A stretch of DNA of 46,536 nt from an uncultured Gemmiger sp. (GCA_949295035.1 CASFJO010000061.1:1-46536), one strand, 5' to 3'; positions 8,243 to 16,950 are shown, counted from the stretch's first letter. A program made the numbers and translations. The notes: generated from the letters alone by a model not told the origin.

Positions 8243-8246
8243 GATG
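8240..8246. other. Junction C: start of ParB against start of the binding-protein gene
   Basis: The ParB N-terminus on the minus strand and the plus-strand binding-protein start codon meet head to head with no intergenic DNA, so both genes lack their own upstream region. Confidence 0.7.
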
Positions 8247-9566
8247 AAAAAGAAAATTGCAGCAATCTTTCTGTCGGCCGTTATGGCGGTAAGCCTGGCT
8301 GCCTGTGGCTCCGGAGCCTCGGAGTCTGCAGCACCCGCCGCTTCCGGGAATACAGCCGCAGCTGGCGAAACGCTGACCGTCTGGTGCTGGGATGCCTTCA
8401 ACATTGATGCGATGAAAAAGGCGGCGGAAATCTATAACCGCGAACACCCCGAGGTTACCATCGACATCCAGGAAACGCTGGCCAAAGATATCCGTACGCT
8501 GGTGCAGACCTATGCCGTCGGTGGTGAACTAGACGCCCTGCCGGATATTTTCCTGATGGATGACCAGGTCATTGCCAAGTACATTCAGAACTATCCCGAA
8601 GTTTTTGCGGACCTGACCGATTCCGGCATTGACTTCAGCCAGTTCGCTTCTTCCAAAGTGGCCAACTCGGTCAGCAATGGCAAAAATTACGGAGTGCCCT
8701 ATGACAGTAATACTGTTGTGGCAGCCTACCGTACCGACTATCTGGCGCAGGCGGGCTACACGGTGGAGGATATGACGGATATCACCTGGGACCGTTTTAT
8801 CGAGATTGGCAAGGATGTCAAGGCGAAAACCGGCATGCCGATGCTGACCAATGTACAGGGTGAACCGGATCTTTTGAATATGATCCTGCAGTCCGCGGGG
8901 ATCTCGGTGTTTGACGAGAACGGCAACATCACCCCGATCGACAATGAAGGCCTGAAAGAAGCGGCTAATGTGTATCTGGAACTGGTGAAGAATGGTATCC
9001 TGCAGGAACAGACCGACTGGTCCGGCTACCAGGGATCCATTAACAACGGAACCGTGGTGGGCACCATCAATGGCTCCTGGATTTGCGCTACCATCATGTC
9101 CACCGACCAGCAGGAACAGAGTGGCAATTGGGCTGTTACCAATATGCCCAAGCTCAACGACTATCCCGGCGCCACCAACTATTCCGCGCAGGGCGGTTCC
9201 ACTTGGTCGATCTCTTCCTCCTGCAAGAATTTCGATCTGGCAGTGGATTTCATGAAAACTACCTGGGCCGGCAGCACGGAATTTTATGACAGCATTCTGA
9301 AAGAGCTGGGCGCCATCAGCACCTGGATGCCCGCAGCTGGCAGCGATGCCTACAACGAAACTTCGGACTTCTTTGGCGGCAAGCCTATTTATGCCCAGAT
9401 TGTTTCCTACGGGGAAAAAATCCCGGTCGTTAACAAGGGGCTGTACTGGGCGGAGGAAAAGGAAGCCATGGGCATTGCACTGGCGAAAGTCTTGGAAGGC
9501 TCGGCGGGCTTGGACAGCGCCATTACCGAGGCACAGGCAACGGTGGAATTTAACATCGGTCAATAA
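8244..9566 (+). CDS. Sugar ABC transporter substrate-binding lipoprotein
   Basis: A 440-residue extracellular sugar-binding lipoprotein of the CUT1 importer type. The signal peptide MKKKIAAIFLSAVMAVSLAAC has a clear lipobox cysteine at residue 21, followed by a Ser/Ala-rich linker and TLTVWCWDAFNIDAMKKAAE. It is a paralogue of the truncated binding protein at 5043-6179 (shared ITWDRFIEIGKDVKAKTGMPML and DFFGGK blocks) but is complete. Two permease genes follow on the same strand and no ATPase, which is common where a shared MsmK/MsmX-type ATPase serves several importers. The ATG at 8244 is the only start that gives a signal peptide; the GAGGGA upstream of it belongs to antisense parB sequence, so the native promoter and leader appear to be lost. 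Confidence 0.9.
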   Translation: MKKKIAAIFLSAVMAVSLAACGSGASESAAPAASGNTAAAGETLTVWCWDAFNIDAMKKAAEIYNREHPEVTIDIQETLAKDIRTLVQTYAVGGELDALPDIFLMDDQVIAKYIQNYPEVFADLTDSGIDFSQFASSKVANSVSNGKNYGVPYDSNTVVAAYRTDYLAQAGYTVEDMTDITWDRFIEIGKDVKAKTGMPMLTNVQGEPDLLNMILQSAGISVFDENGNITPIDNEGLKEAANVYLELVKNGILQEQTDWSGYQGSINNGTVVGTINGSWICATIMSTDQQEQSGNWAVTNMPKLNDYPGATNYSAQGGSTWSISSSCKNFDLAVDFMKTTWAGSTEFYDSILKELGAISTWMPAAGSDAYNETSDFFGGKPIYAQIVSYGEKIPVVNKGLYWAEEKEAMGIALAKVLEGSAGLDSAITEAQATVEFNIGQ

Positions 9567-9577
9567 TCTGCACCGCA

Positions 9578-9616
9578 GCATCCGGCACGCCGAAAACCGC
9601 CGCCGGATGCTTTTTT
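9578..9616 (+). terminator. Attenuator between binding protein and permease
   Basis: A 9-bp stem (9578-9586 with 9602-9610) is followed by T6. Such partial terminators after binding-protein genes are a usual way to make far more binding protein than permease. Confidence 0.75.
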
Positions 9617-9637
9617 GTAAGAAAGGAGGTACAGTTC

Positions 9638-10521
9638 GTGGCACAAAATGCTGTATCACTACAAAAAAGCAAAGCCTGACCGGCTGGGCTTTTCTGATGC
9701 CTGCTACGGTCCTGATCTTTGCCATGAATTTTATCCCGATGCTGCAAGCGCTGGTCCTTTCCTTCCAGTCGGGCATCGGCAACAACCTGACCTGGTCCGG
9801 CATTTCCAATTATATCCGGCTGGCCGGGGACTCCACCTTCCGCACCGCTCTGGTCAATAACTTTGTCTATCTGATCATTCAGGTGCCCGTCATGCTGATT
9901 CTGGCCATTCTGCTGGCCAGCCTGCTCAACATCAAGGATCTTAGATGGAAGGGACTCTGGCGCACCGCCATCTTTCTGCCCTGCTGTACGGCACTGGTGT
10001 CTTATTCCATCATCTTCAAAACGCTCTTTGCCTATGACGGATATATCAACACGATCCTGCTCAATCTGGGCCTGCTCAGCGAGCGAATCAACTGGCTTGG
10101 CAACACCGCAACGGCCAAGATCATTCTGATCTTGGCACTGATTTGGAGATGGACCGGGTACAATATGGTATTCTTCCTGGCAGGTCTGCAAAATATCGAT
10201 GAATCGCTCTATGAGGCCGCCAGAATAGACGGTGCCGGACCGATCAAACGCTTTTTTGCCATCACGTTGCCGTTGCTGCGCCCCACACTGCTGCTGACGA
10301 CCATTATGTCCATCAATGGTACCTTGCAGCTTTTCGACGAGTCGGTGAATCTGACCGCAGGCGGTCCCGCCAATTCAACGCTTACCATGTCCCACTATAT
10401 TTACAAAGCAACCTTTGAGTACAATCCGCAGTTCGGATATGCAGCAGCTATGTCCTATGTGATTTTTATCCTTGTGGCACTGCTCTCCTTCATTCAGATG
10501 AAAGTGGGTGACAAGCGATGA
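9638..10521 (+). pseudogene. Sugar ABC permease (MalF/UgpA type), frameshifted near the N-terminus
   Basis: A membrane permease of a CUT1 importer with six predicted helices and the cytoplasmic loop EAARIDGAGPIKRFFAITLPLL that docks the ATPase. AAAGGAGGT precedes a GTG at 9638, which reads MAQNAVSLQKSKA and stops at 9677; the permease body (SLTGWAFLMPATVLIF) is one frame over. One extra A in the A-rich run at 9663-9673 would restore a normal protein, so a one-base deletion, or a sequencing error, is likely. Without the shift the body could only start at an ATG at 9607, inside the attenuator stem and before the ribosome site. The end overlaps the next permease (ATGA-type) by 4 bases. Function is doubtful if the base call is right. 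Confidence 0.75.
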
Positions 10522-10640
10522 AAAAGCTCCAGCGTGTTGCCCTATATCTTGTGCTCTCGATCGTGTCCTTCCTTTCGGTTTTTCCGCTGTACTGGATGAT
10601 TGCGGCCTCTACCAACAACAGCACTGACGTGCTGGCTGGT
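10518..10640 (+). pseudogene. Sugar ABC permease (MalG type), truncated after about 41 codons
   Basis: MKKLQRVALYLVLSIV and SVFPLYWMIAASTNN are the first helix and entry of a MalG-type permease, translationally coupled to the permease before it. Similarity ends at about DVLAGT; from there the DNA is the minus-strand start of pgmB and the antisense of the GH31 gene. The frame runs on to 10940 but the added part is meaningless antisense sequence. The remaining ~85% of the permease is absent from the window, so this importer cannot work as drawn. Confidence 0.8.
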
Positions 10641-10678
10641 ACTCCGTCCAGATCAAAGATAACACCGTTTATCTCCAT
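10640..10678 (-). pseudogene. pgmB: beta-Phosphoglucomutase, first 13 codons only
   Basis: MEINGVIFDLDGV is the typical N-terminus of beta-phosphoglucomutase, with the HAD-family nucleophile motif DLDGV. The start codon overlaps the GH31 stop by 10 bases, the coupling expected of an operon member. After codon 13 the sequence becomes the reverse of the truncated permease gene. The normal enzyme (about 215 residues) would convert beta-glucose 1-phosphate, the product of GH65 phosphorylases, to glucose 6-phosphate, so its loss leaves a gap in the pathway encoded next door unless another copy exists. Confidence 0.75.
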
Positions 10679-12636
10679 CGTACCACCTCGGCGTTTTCCA
10701 GGCCTGCGGGCAGCCGCACCCGATCACCGTCCCACCGGAGGCAAAGCGGCGGATCGCCCGGAGCAGTGTGCCAGGCGTATTCGCCCGTGTCGCCCGCCAG
10801 AATCAGCTGCATTCCCGTCCCGCCAGCCAGGGTGCCCAGGGGTGCGCCGGCGGGCAGGTCCAGAACCAGGGCGCTGCCCTCCCGCACAAACACCGGGAAG
10901 GTCAGTTCCGGCCCCGCGGTCACTGTCTGCCCGCCCCTAAACATCTGCCCGGTAAAGAGGGCGTACCAGCCGCCCTCCGGCAGCCAGAGGGTGCGGCCGG
11001 TCTGGTTTTCCTCCAGCAGGGGCGCCACCAGCAGGCTTTCTCCCAGCAAAAACTCGTCCCAGCAGGTGCGGGCCTCCTCGCGGCCGGGCCAGTGGTAGAC
11101 CAGCGGCCGCATCAAGGGGCGGCTCTGTGCCACGGCCCGGATGGCCTCGCTGTAGAGATAAGGCAGCAGATTCATCCGCAGCCGGTGCCAGAAGGCCATC
11201 TCCCCGGCAAAGCCCGGCACGGCCCAGGCTCGCTCCATGTTCCAGGGGCTGCGTTCGTTGTTGCCCTCGCCACCGGGCATCAGTTCCCGGAACTGGCCCC
11301 CGTCCGGCTCGGAGTGCCATTGCATGATGGGGCAAAAACAGGCCAGCATGGTGGCCCGGCGGTACAGGCCAGGCGTAGGCAACGGCCCGGCAAAACCGGC
11401 AATGTCAAAGCCCCAGAAGGGGATGCCGGTCAACGCCGCCGACAGTCCCGCCCGCAGGGCGCTGACCAGCTCACTGTTTTGGGACTGTTGATCCCCGGCC
11501 CAGTGGCAGGGAACGGTGTGCTGCCCGGCCCAGCCCGCCCGGCTGAAAAGTACCCGGTCCGGCCCGATGAAATCGGAATAGGCTTCCGTGTACTGCCGGG
11601 CGTAGCGGTTGCGGCCCTCCAGCCCGGTGGAGCCGTCGGCAAAACACGCATCGTCGTCGCAGATAAACTCGCCCCCGTCGGTCTTGAACCCGTCCACACC
11701 CCAGTCCAGAAGATACCGCCGCCGGTCAAACCAGCGCTTCACCGTCTCAGGATTGGTGAAATCCGGCACCATCGACCCGGCGAACCAGTGCCCTTCCGGG
11801 ATGATGTAGGGGGTACCGTCGGCGTTGCGCACGCACAGGCCCAGCCGCATCGCCTCTTCCCGGTCCCGGTCGTTCTGGGGGCAGGGCGGTTCCGCCGGAG
11901 ACTGCTTTTTGTATACCGGAACCTGCCAGAGCACAAAATGTACGCCGGCCTCCTGCAGCCGCCGAATCATGCCCTTCGGATCGGGCCAGGGGCTTTGGGA
12001 AAAGTCGAATTCCTCCCCGGTGGGCCCTTGCGGAGGCAGAGGAGCATACCGGGCGCCGTTGAATATTGAGAAGGTGGCCTCATCGCTCCAGGCCTCCACC
12101 ACCAGTACCGTGGCGGGGCAGTTATGGCGGTGCAACGCCTCCAGCGCCTGTTCTACCGCCGCCTGGCTGTTCCAGTGGTTGGCCGAGACCCAGGGGCCGA
12201 AGGCCCATTTCGGCGGCAGCTTGGCCGGGCCGAACCAGGCCATGTATTCCCGGATCATGGTTTCCGGCGTGCCGGAAAACAGCACCACCGTACCGTTTGA
12301 GGGCAGCAGCACCCGGATGCGATCTTCCTCAAAGGCAAATTCAGTCACCCGGTCGGTGGCCGCGTACAGGCCGAATCCGCTGTCGGTCCAGAAGAAGGGG
12401 GCGGGGCAGTAGGTGTGCTCGCCCTGAAAGCAGAACTTTTCCTCTACCTGGTTGCGCACCGCGCGGCCTTTATGGTTCAGCGGGTCGTATTTTTCGCCCA
12501 GCCCCCAGACGCCCCGATAGGGCAGGCGAACGGTCAGTTCGGTGCCGTTCGCGAGGGGCTGCCAGTTCAGCCGGGCTTCGGTTTCCGGCAGCGGCCAGAC
12601 CAGACGGCCGGTGCCGGTACAAGCAAGTCGTTTCAT
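10669..12636 (-). CDS. GH31 family alpha-glucosidase-like glycoside hydrolase
   Basis: A 655-residue cytoplasmic (no signal peptide) GH31 enzyme. The N-terminal beta-sandwich includes YRGVWGLGEKYDPLNHKG; the (beta/alpha)8 barrel begins around residue 160 (WAFGPWVSANHWNS). The catalytic nucleophile is predicted as D320 in WGVDGFKTDGGEF and the acid/base as D382 in CHWAGDQQ. GH31 members cleave alpha-glucosides, alpha-xylosides or related bonds from the non-reducing end; the neighbours (a phosphorylase and a phosphoglucomutase stub) favour an alpha-glucoside. It lies fifth in a minus-strand region encoding binding protein, two permeases, this enzyme and pgmB, with a 5-bp gap to the permease before it. 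The exact substrate cannot be assigned. Confidence 0.9.
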   Translation of the reverse strand: MKRLACTGTGRLVWPLPETEARLNWQPLANGTELTVRLPYRGVWGLGEKYDPLNHKGRAVRNQVEEKFCFQGEHTYCPAPFFWTDSGFGLYAATDRVTEFAFEEDRIRVLLPSNGTVVLFSGTPETMIREYMAWFGPAKLPPKWAFGPWVSANHWNSQAAVEQALEALHRHNCPATVLVVEAWSDEATFSIFNGARYAPLPPQGPTGEEFDFSQSPWPDPKGMIRRLQEAGVHFVLWQVPVYKKQSPAEPPCPQNDRDREEAMRLGLCVRNADGTPYIIPEGHWFAGSMVPDFTNPETVKRWFDRRRYLLDWGVDGFKTDGGEFICDDDACFADGSTGLEGRNRYARQYTEAYSDFIGPDRVLFSRAGWAGQHTVPCHWAGDQQSQNSELVSALRAGLSAALTGIPFWGFDIAGFAGPLPTPGLYRRATMLACFCPIMQWHSEPDGGQFRELMPGGEGNNERSPWNMERAWAVPGFAGEMAFWHRLRMNLLPYLYSEAIRAVAQSRPLMRPLVYHWPGREEARTCWDEFLLGESLLVAPLLEENQTGRTLWLPEGGWYALFTGQMFRGGQTVTAGPELTFPVFVREGSALVLDLPAGAPLGTLAGGTGMQLILAGDTGEYAWHTAPGDPPLCLRWDGDRVRLPAGLENAEVVRWR

Positions 12637-12640
12637 CCGG

Positions 12641-13465
12641 TTATCCCTTGACTCCTCCGGCCATCAGGCCGTTCTTAAAATATTTCTGGGCGGCAATGTA
12701 GATCAGGATGATGGGGATCATGGAGATCAGGCTGCCCCCCATCAGCACATTGTATTCGGTGTCGTACTGGCCGTTCAGGGTGGACAGGGCAATGGGCAGG
12801 GTCATTTTTGCCTTGTCGGTGAGCATCAGCAGCGGCCAGAGATAGTCGTTCCAGGAATCCATGAAATTGGTGATCGCCAGGGTGGCCAGCGCCGGCGCGC
12901 ACAAGGGCAGCATGACCTGCCGGTAGATCCGGAAGGTGGAGGCCCCGTCGATGCGGGCGGCGTCCATATAATCGCCCGGGATGGTACGCATCTGCTGCAC
13001 AAGCATAAAAACGGCGAAGGGCCGGAAGATGGCCGGCAGGATCACGCTGCCGTAGTGATTGATGAGCCCGATCTGGTTCATTACCACGAACAGCGGGATC
13101 ATGGTCACCTGGGTGGGGATCATCATGGTGGCCAGATACACCCCCAGCAGCAGGCCGGAACCCCGGAACCGGATCTTGGTAAAGGCAAAGGCCGCCATCG
13201 AGGCGCTGGCCAGGGTCAGCAGGGCATAGCATACCGCGATCAGAAGGCTGTTGCCGATGGTGCGCAGGAAGGGGAATCGCTGGAATACCGTCACATAGGC
13301 GTCCAGGGTGGGCTTGGCGGGGATCCACTCGATGGGAATAGACATGAGCGCCCCGCGGCTTTTGAAGGAGGTGGAGATCATCCAGACAAAGGGAACCAGG
13401 GCGATCACCGCCACCAGCACCGCGACCGCATAGTAGGCGGCAGCGGCCACACGTTTACGAGTCAT
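12641..13465 (-). CDS. Carbohydrate ABC transporter permease (MalG type)
   Basis: A 274-residue inner-membrane permease with six predicted helices. The cytoplasmic coupling loop MDAARIDGASTFRIYRQVMLP is the EAA motif of CUT1 importers, and the protein ends in the typical KYFKNGLMAGGVKG. The ATG lies within the end of the preceding permease gene (11-base overlap), showing translational coupling. With the partner permease and binding protein it forms a complete sugar importer except for the ATPase, which must come from elsewhere in the genome, as in many Firmicutes. Confidence 0.93.
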   Translation of the reverse strand: MTRKRVAAAAYYAVAVLVAVIALVPFVWMISTSFKSRGALMSIPIEWIPAKPTLDAYVTVFQRFPFLRTIGNSLLIAVCYALLTLASASMAAFAFTKIRFRGSGLLLGVYLATMMIPTQVTMIPLFVVMNQIGLINHYGSVILPAIFRPFAVFMLVQQMRTIPGDYMDAARIDGASTFRIYRQVMLPLCAPALATLAITNFMDSWNDYLWPLLMLTDKAKMTLPIALSTLNGQYDTEYNVLMGGSLISMIPIILIYIAAQKYFKNGLMAGGVKG

Positions 13466-14384
13466 AGTTCACCCACCTTTCCTGGCCTTTCATCTGGATC
13501 CAGGTGCAGACCATAATGATGACGAACAAAATCCAGGAAAAGGCCGCCGCGTATCCCATCCGGTAGTACCGGAACCCATATTTGTAGATGCGTTCCACCA
13601 TCACCTGGGTAGCACCGTTGGGGCCGCCGTCGGTCATGATCATGATCTGGGGGAACAGCTGGAAGGCGTTGATCAGGCTCACGATCAGCACGTAAAAGAT
13701 GGCCGGGGTCATGAGCGGCAGGGTGATGCGCCAGAACCGGGCCCAAGGGCCCGCCCCGTCCAGGGCGGCGGCCTCGTAATACCCCTTGTCGATGCCGATC
13801 ATGCCGGAGAGCAGGATCAGTCCGAAAAATCCCATGTCCTTCCATACCGACACCAGTACAATGGCGGGCATGGCCCAGGCCTCGTCCAGCAGCCAGCCGG
13901 GGCCCTGGATGCCCACCAGCGCCAGCAGGTTGTTCAACGCCCCATACTGGGGAGAGAGTACCGATTTCCAGATCAGCGACGCCGCCACCCAGGAGGTGAG
14001 CACCGGGATGTAGTAGATCACCCGGAAGGCGGTCACGCCGCGGCGGGTCTGGCTGAGCAGGCAGGCCACCGCCAGCGAGGCGGCCAGCATGCAGGGAATA
14101 TACAATATGATATACCGGCAGGTGTTGCCCAGCACCTGCCAGAACTCCTTGCCGGACAGGATGGCCTGAAAGTTGCCCAGCCCGACAAAATGCTCCGCGA
14201 ACATTCCGGGAGCCAGCAGCTGGTCCAGGCCGTTCCAGTCGGTCAGGCTGATACAGGCGGAAATGAGCAGCGGCAGCAGGGAAAACACCAGCATGCCGGC
14301 CAGGCTGGGCAGCAGAAAGGGCAGCGCCGTGCGCAGCCCGCCCTGCACCAGCCGCCCGGGACGCGGTTTGCGCGGGTCAGACAT
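13455..14384 (-). CDS. Carbohydrate ABC transporter permease (MalF/UgpA type)
   Basis: A 309-residue inner-membrane permease partner of the MalG-type protein. Residues from about 15 form the first helix (FLLPSLAGMLVFSLLPLLI), and the EAA loop appears as YYEAAALDGAGPWARFWRITLP. The start MSDPRKPRP at 14384 is chosen because AAAGGAGG lies 8 bases upstream; a longer reading from 14408 would place that site inside the gene. A stem-loop lies between this gene and the binding-protein gene before it, probably lowering permease expression relative to the binding protein. Confidence 0.93.
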   Translation of the reverse strand: MSDPRKPRPGRLVQGGLRTALPFLLPSLAGMLVFSLLPLLISACISLTDWNGLDQLLAPGMFAEHFVGLGNFQAILSGKEFWQVLGNTCRYIILYIPCMLAASLAVACLLSQTRRGVTAFRVIYYIPVLTSWVAASLIWKSVLSPQYGALNNLLALVGIQGPGWLLDEAWAMPAIVLVSVWKDMGFFGLILLSGMIGIDKGYYEAAALDGAGPWARFWRITLPLMTPAIFYVLIVSLINAFQLFPQIMIMTDGGPNGATQVMVERIYKYGFRYYRMGYAAAFSWILFVIIMVCTWIQMKGQERWVNYDS

Positions 14385-14414
14385 TTCCAGGACCTCCTTT
14401 GGGACCATACAGTA

Positions 14415-14447
14415 GGGGCGGGAGGGCGCCAGCGTCCCTCCCGCCCG
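14415..14447 (-). other. Stem-loop between binding protein and permease genes
   Basis: A GC-rich stem (GGGCGGGAGGG type, about 14415-14426 with 14436-14447) lies in the gap between binding-protein and permease genes. No T-run follows, so it fits an mRNA-stabilising or partial attenuating element. Confidence 0.55.
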
Positions 14448-14455
14448 GATTGGTC

Positions 14456-15754
14456 TTATTGCAGGGTGATCTGCGCTTCACATTCGCTCTGGGCCTCGTC
14501 CAGTGCTTGTTGCACGGTCATGGACCCGGCGGCGGCCGCGGCCAGCTTCTGGCCGATGATATCGCTCATGAGGGCGTAGTCCTCGATGGTGGGAGGCAGC
14601 ACCAGATACTTCAGGGAATCAAACACCGCCTGCCGGTTGTCCGGCGGGGTCTGCTCCAGATAGGGGGCCAGGGCGGCCTCATCGTTGATGGCGGGCAGGT
14701 CCCAGCCCGCGTCGATGCGCAGCTGGGCGGCCGCGTCGCTGGAGCACAGCCAGGTGATCCAGGTGGCGGCGGCCTCTTTGTTGGGGCTGTCGGCGTTGAT
14801 CACGCAGGCGTTGGAGAAGAAGGCGGTGGCTTTCTGATCGGCGCCCGGCTCCACAGTGATGTCCCAGGCGAAGTCACAGCCCTCAGCAAAGCTGCCGAAC
14901 GCCCAGATGCCGGTGGGGATCATGCCCAGCCGTCCGCTCATGAACAGGTCCCAGTCGCCCATGCCGCCCATCTGTACCTCGGTGGGCTGTACGTTGCTCA
15001 CCAGTACCCGGTCCACCATCATCTGGGCCGCCTTGACGTTGGCATCGGAGTTGATGGTGAAGGCGGTGCCGTCCTCATTGAGCAGGCTGCCGCCGTACTG
15101 GGCCGCCACCTTGTAGAATTCGTTGTAGGTGACCGGCTGGTAGATGCCGAAGATATCGTCGCCCAGCGCCCGGATGGCCTCGGCCGCGGCCTGTACATCG
15201 TCCTGGGTCCAGTCGGCGGTGGGGTAGTCGATGTTGGCCTGATCAAACAGATCCTTGTTGTAGATCAGCACCACATTGGAAAAGTTGCCCGGCAGACCGT
15301 ACTGCTTGCCGTCCACGTTGAAGGCGTTCAGCGCAGTCTCGTCAATGCGGCTCAGATCCACACCGGTGATCTCGGCCAGCACCCCTTTGTTGGCGTAGGC
15401 GGCAAAGTTCTCAATGTTCAGCTCGTAGCAGTCGGGAGCGGTGCCGCCGGCCACCCGGGTCTGCATCTGGGTGAAGTAGTCGTCAAAGCCGATGGTCTCG
15501 ATCTCCACCGTGATGTTGGGATATTCCTCGTGGAACGCCTCGTACATCTTTTGGAGGGTCTCCTCATTGCCGCCGGACGAGTTGAAGTTGCAGTAGGTAA
15601 TGGTGACCGGTTCCGCGGCGGCTTCGCTGCCGCCGGAGACCGGGGCGGCCGATGAGCCGCCGGACGCGCTCTGGGGCGAGCCGCAGGCCGAGAAAGCCAG
15701 CGCGATCGTAAGCAGACCGGCTGTCAGCGCGAAAAGCTTTTTCTGTTTTTTCAT
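14456..15754 (-). CDS. Sugar ABC transporter substrate-binding lipoprotein
   Basis: A 432-residue extracellular binding lipoprotein of a CUT1 importer. The start MKKQKKLFALTAGLL at 15754 has GGAGGAG just upstream; the signal peptide ends in the lipobox LAFSACGS, then a Ser/Gly/Ala linker. Extracellular binding-protein family 1 sequence follows (ITYCNFNSSGGNEETLQKMYEAFHEEYPNITVEIE). It is not close to the two binding proteins at 5043-6179 and 8244-9566. It heads the minus-strand importer and glycosidase operon and delivers the sugar that the cytoplasmic GH31, GH125-like and GH65 enzymes would process. The ligand is unknown; an oligosaccharide of glucose is an inference from the neighbours. Confidence 0.93.
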   Translation of the reverse strand: MKKQKKLFALTAGLLTIALAFSACGSPQSASGGSSAAPVSGGSEAAAEPVTITYCNFNSSGGNEETLQKMYEAFHEEYPNITVEIETIGFDDYFTQMQTRVAGGTAPDCYELNIENFAAYANKGVLAEITGVDLSRIDETALNAFNVDGKQYGLPGNFSNVVLIYNKDLFDQANIDYPTADWTQDDVQAAAEAIRALGDDIFGIYQPVTYNEFYKVAAQYGGSLLNEDGTAFTINSDANVKAAQMMVDRVLVSNVQPTEVQMGGMGDWDLFMSGRLGMIPTGIWAFGSFAEGCDFAWDITVEPGADQKATAFFSNACVINADSPNKEAAATWITWLCSSDAAAQLRIDAGWDLPAINDEAALAPYLEQTPPDNRQAVFDSLKYLVLPPTIEDYALMSDIIGQKLAAAAAGSMTVQQALDEAQSECEAQITLQ

Positions 15755-15839
15755 CGTTTCTCCTCCTTGCCTTGGTTGCTTTTTCGGCCCTTTTCGCGTA
15801 CAATGAATATGCGGAAAGAGCCTTGCACGGTTTCTTGTC

Positions 15840-15853
15840 TGCAATGGTTTGCA
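15840..15853. promoter_or_regulatory. Possible operator TGCAATGGTTTGCA
   Basis: TGCAA and TTGCA flank a 4-base centre upstream of the binding-protein gene, in a 179-bp gap that also holds related GCACGG/CCGTGC repeats. It differs from the TTAANCGNTTAA sites near lacI, so a different regulator would be needed. No promoter in this gap was convincing. Confidence 0.3.
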
Positions 15854-15933
15854 CGTGTTTTTGACGGGACCCGTGCAGACCATTTTATTTTTTCGCCGGG
15901 ACGGCCCCGGCGGCAAACCCTGTCTGCGGCCGG

Positions 15934-16950
15934 TCAGCCCAGCCGGCGCACCGAGCCGCGCTCGACCAGCTGCAGCGGGAGAATCTCCTCCTGCTTGGTC
16001 AGGTCGGGCTGCGCGATGTGCTTGAGCAGCAATTCCACCGCCTTCTGCCCCTTGAGCGAGATCTGCTGGCGCACGGTGGTCAGCCCCGGGGTCAGATACT
16101 GGGAGATCTCCAGATCGTCAAATCCCACGATGGAGATATCGTCCGGCACCCGGCGCCCGGCCTCGTAAAATCCCTTCATGGCCCCAATAGCCAGAATGTC
16201 TGCCGCAGCCACCACAGCGGTGGCCGGCAGCCCGCAGGCCAGCAGCTGCCTGGCCAGTTCCACGCCGCTGGCGTAGTCGATCTGCCCTTCAAACACAGAT
16301 TCCTTCCGATAAGGCACGCCGAATTCCGCCAGCGCCTGCTGGTAACCGGTCAGGCGTTTTTTCATCACGCCGTTCTCCTGGATGCGCCCCACAAAGAAGG
16401 CAAGTTCCCGATGGCCGCACTGCAGCAGATACTGGGTGGCCAGATAGCTGCCGTAGGCGTCGTCGATCCGGATGTTGTGATAGTAGTAGTCGTTGCAGTA
16501 GCTGTCGATCAGCACAATGGGGATCTGGGACTTCTTCATCTGCTGGTAGAACTCGCTGGGGTACATCCCGATCACGATGATGCCGTCCAGATTCCGCTGC
16601 TTGGCCAGGGTCAGATAGCTTTCGTTGGCATCGGTGGCCGAGATCAGGATGTGGTATCCCTGCTGGCGGGCACAGTATTCGATGCTGCCCAGCACCTCGC
16701 TGTAAAAGCTGTTCTGGAACATCAGCCGGTCGCCCGGTTCGGTCTGGGGCACCACCACCCCGATCAGCTTGGAGTCCCGCATGCTCAGGCCCCGGGCGTT
16801 CAGGTCGGGCACATAGTCCAGTTTGCGTACCGCATCCAGTACGCGGCGGCGGGTCTCCTCCGAGATGGAACGCTTGCCGTTCAGCACATAGGACACCGTG
16901 GCCGCAGAGACCCCCGCCAGTTGTGCCACATCCTTCAAGGTTGCCCGCAT
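15934..16950 (-). CDS. LacI family transcriptional regulator
   Basis: A 338-residue LacI/GalR repressor. The N-terminal HTH and hinge read MRATLKDVAQLAGVSAATVSYVLNG, and the rest is a periplasmic-binding-protein-like sugar-sensing domain (GVVVPQTEPGDRL onward). It sits between the transporter operon and the divergent GH125-like/GH65 operon. Two near-identical operator-like sites, one in its own leader and one in the leader of the divergent operon, suggest that it represses both itself and the enzymes, with the imported sugar or a breakdown product as inducer. The transporter operon lies downstream of it on the same strand and may be partly read from the lacI promoter. Confidence 0.93.
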   Translation of the reverse strand: MRATLKDVAQLAGVSAATVSYVLNGKRSISEETRRRVLDAVRKLDYVPDLNARGLSMRDSKLIGVVVPQTEPGDRLMFQNSFYSEVLGSIEYCARQQGYHILISATDANESYLTLAKQRNLDGIIVIGMYPSEFYQQMKKSQIPIVLIDSYCNDYYYHNIRIDDAYGSYLATQYLLQCGHRELAFFVGRIQENGVMKKRLTGYQQALAEFGVPYRKESVFEGQIDYASGVELARQLLACGLPATAVVAAADILAIGAMKGFYEAGRRVPDDISIVGFDDLEISQYLTPGLTTVRQQISLKGQKAVELLLKHIAQPDLTKQEEILPLQLVERGSVRRLG

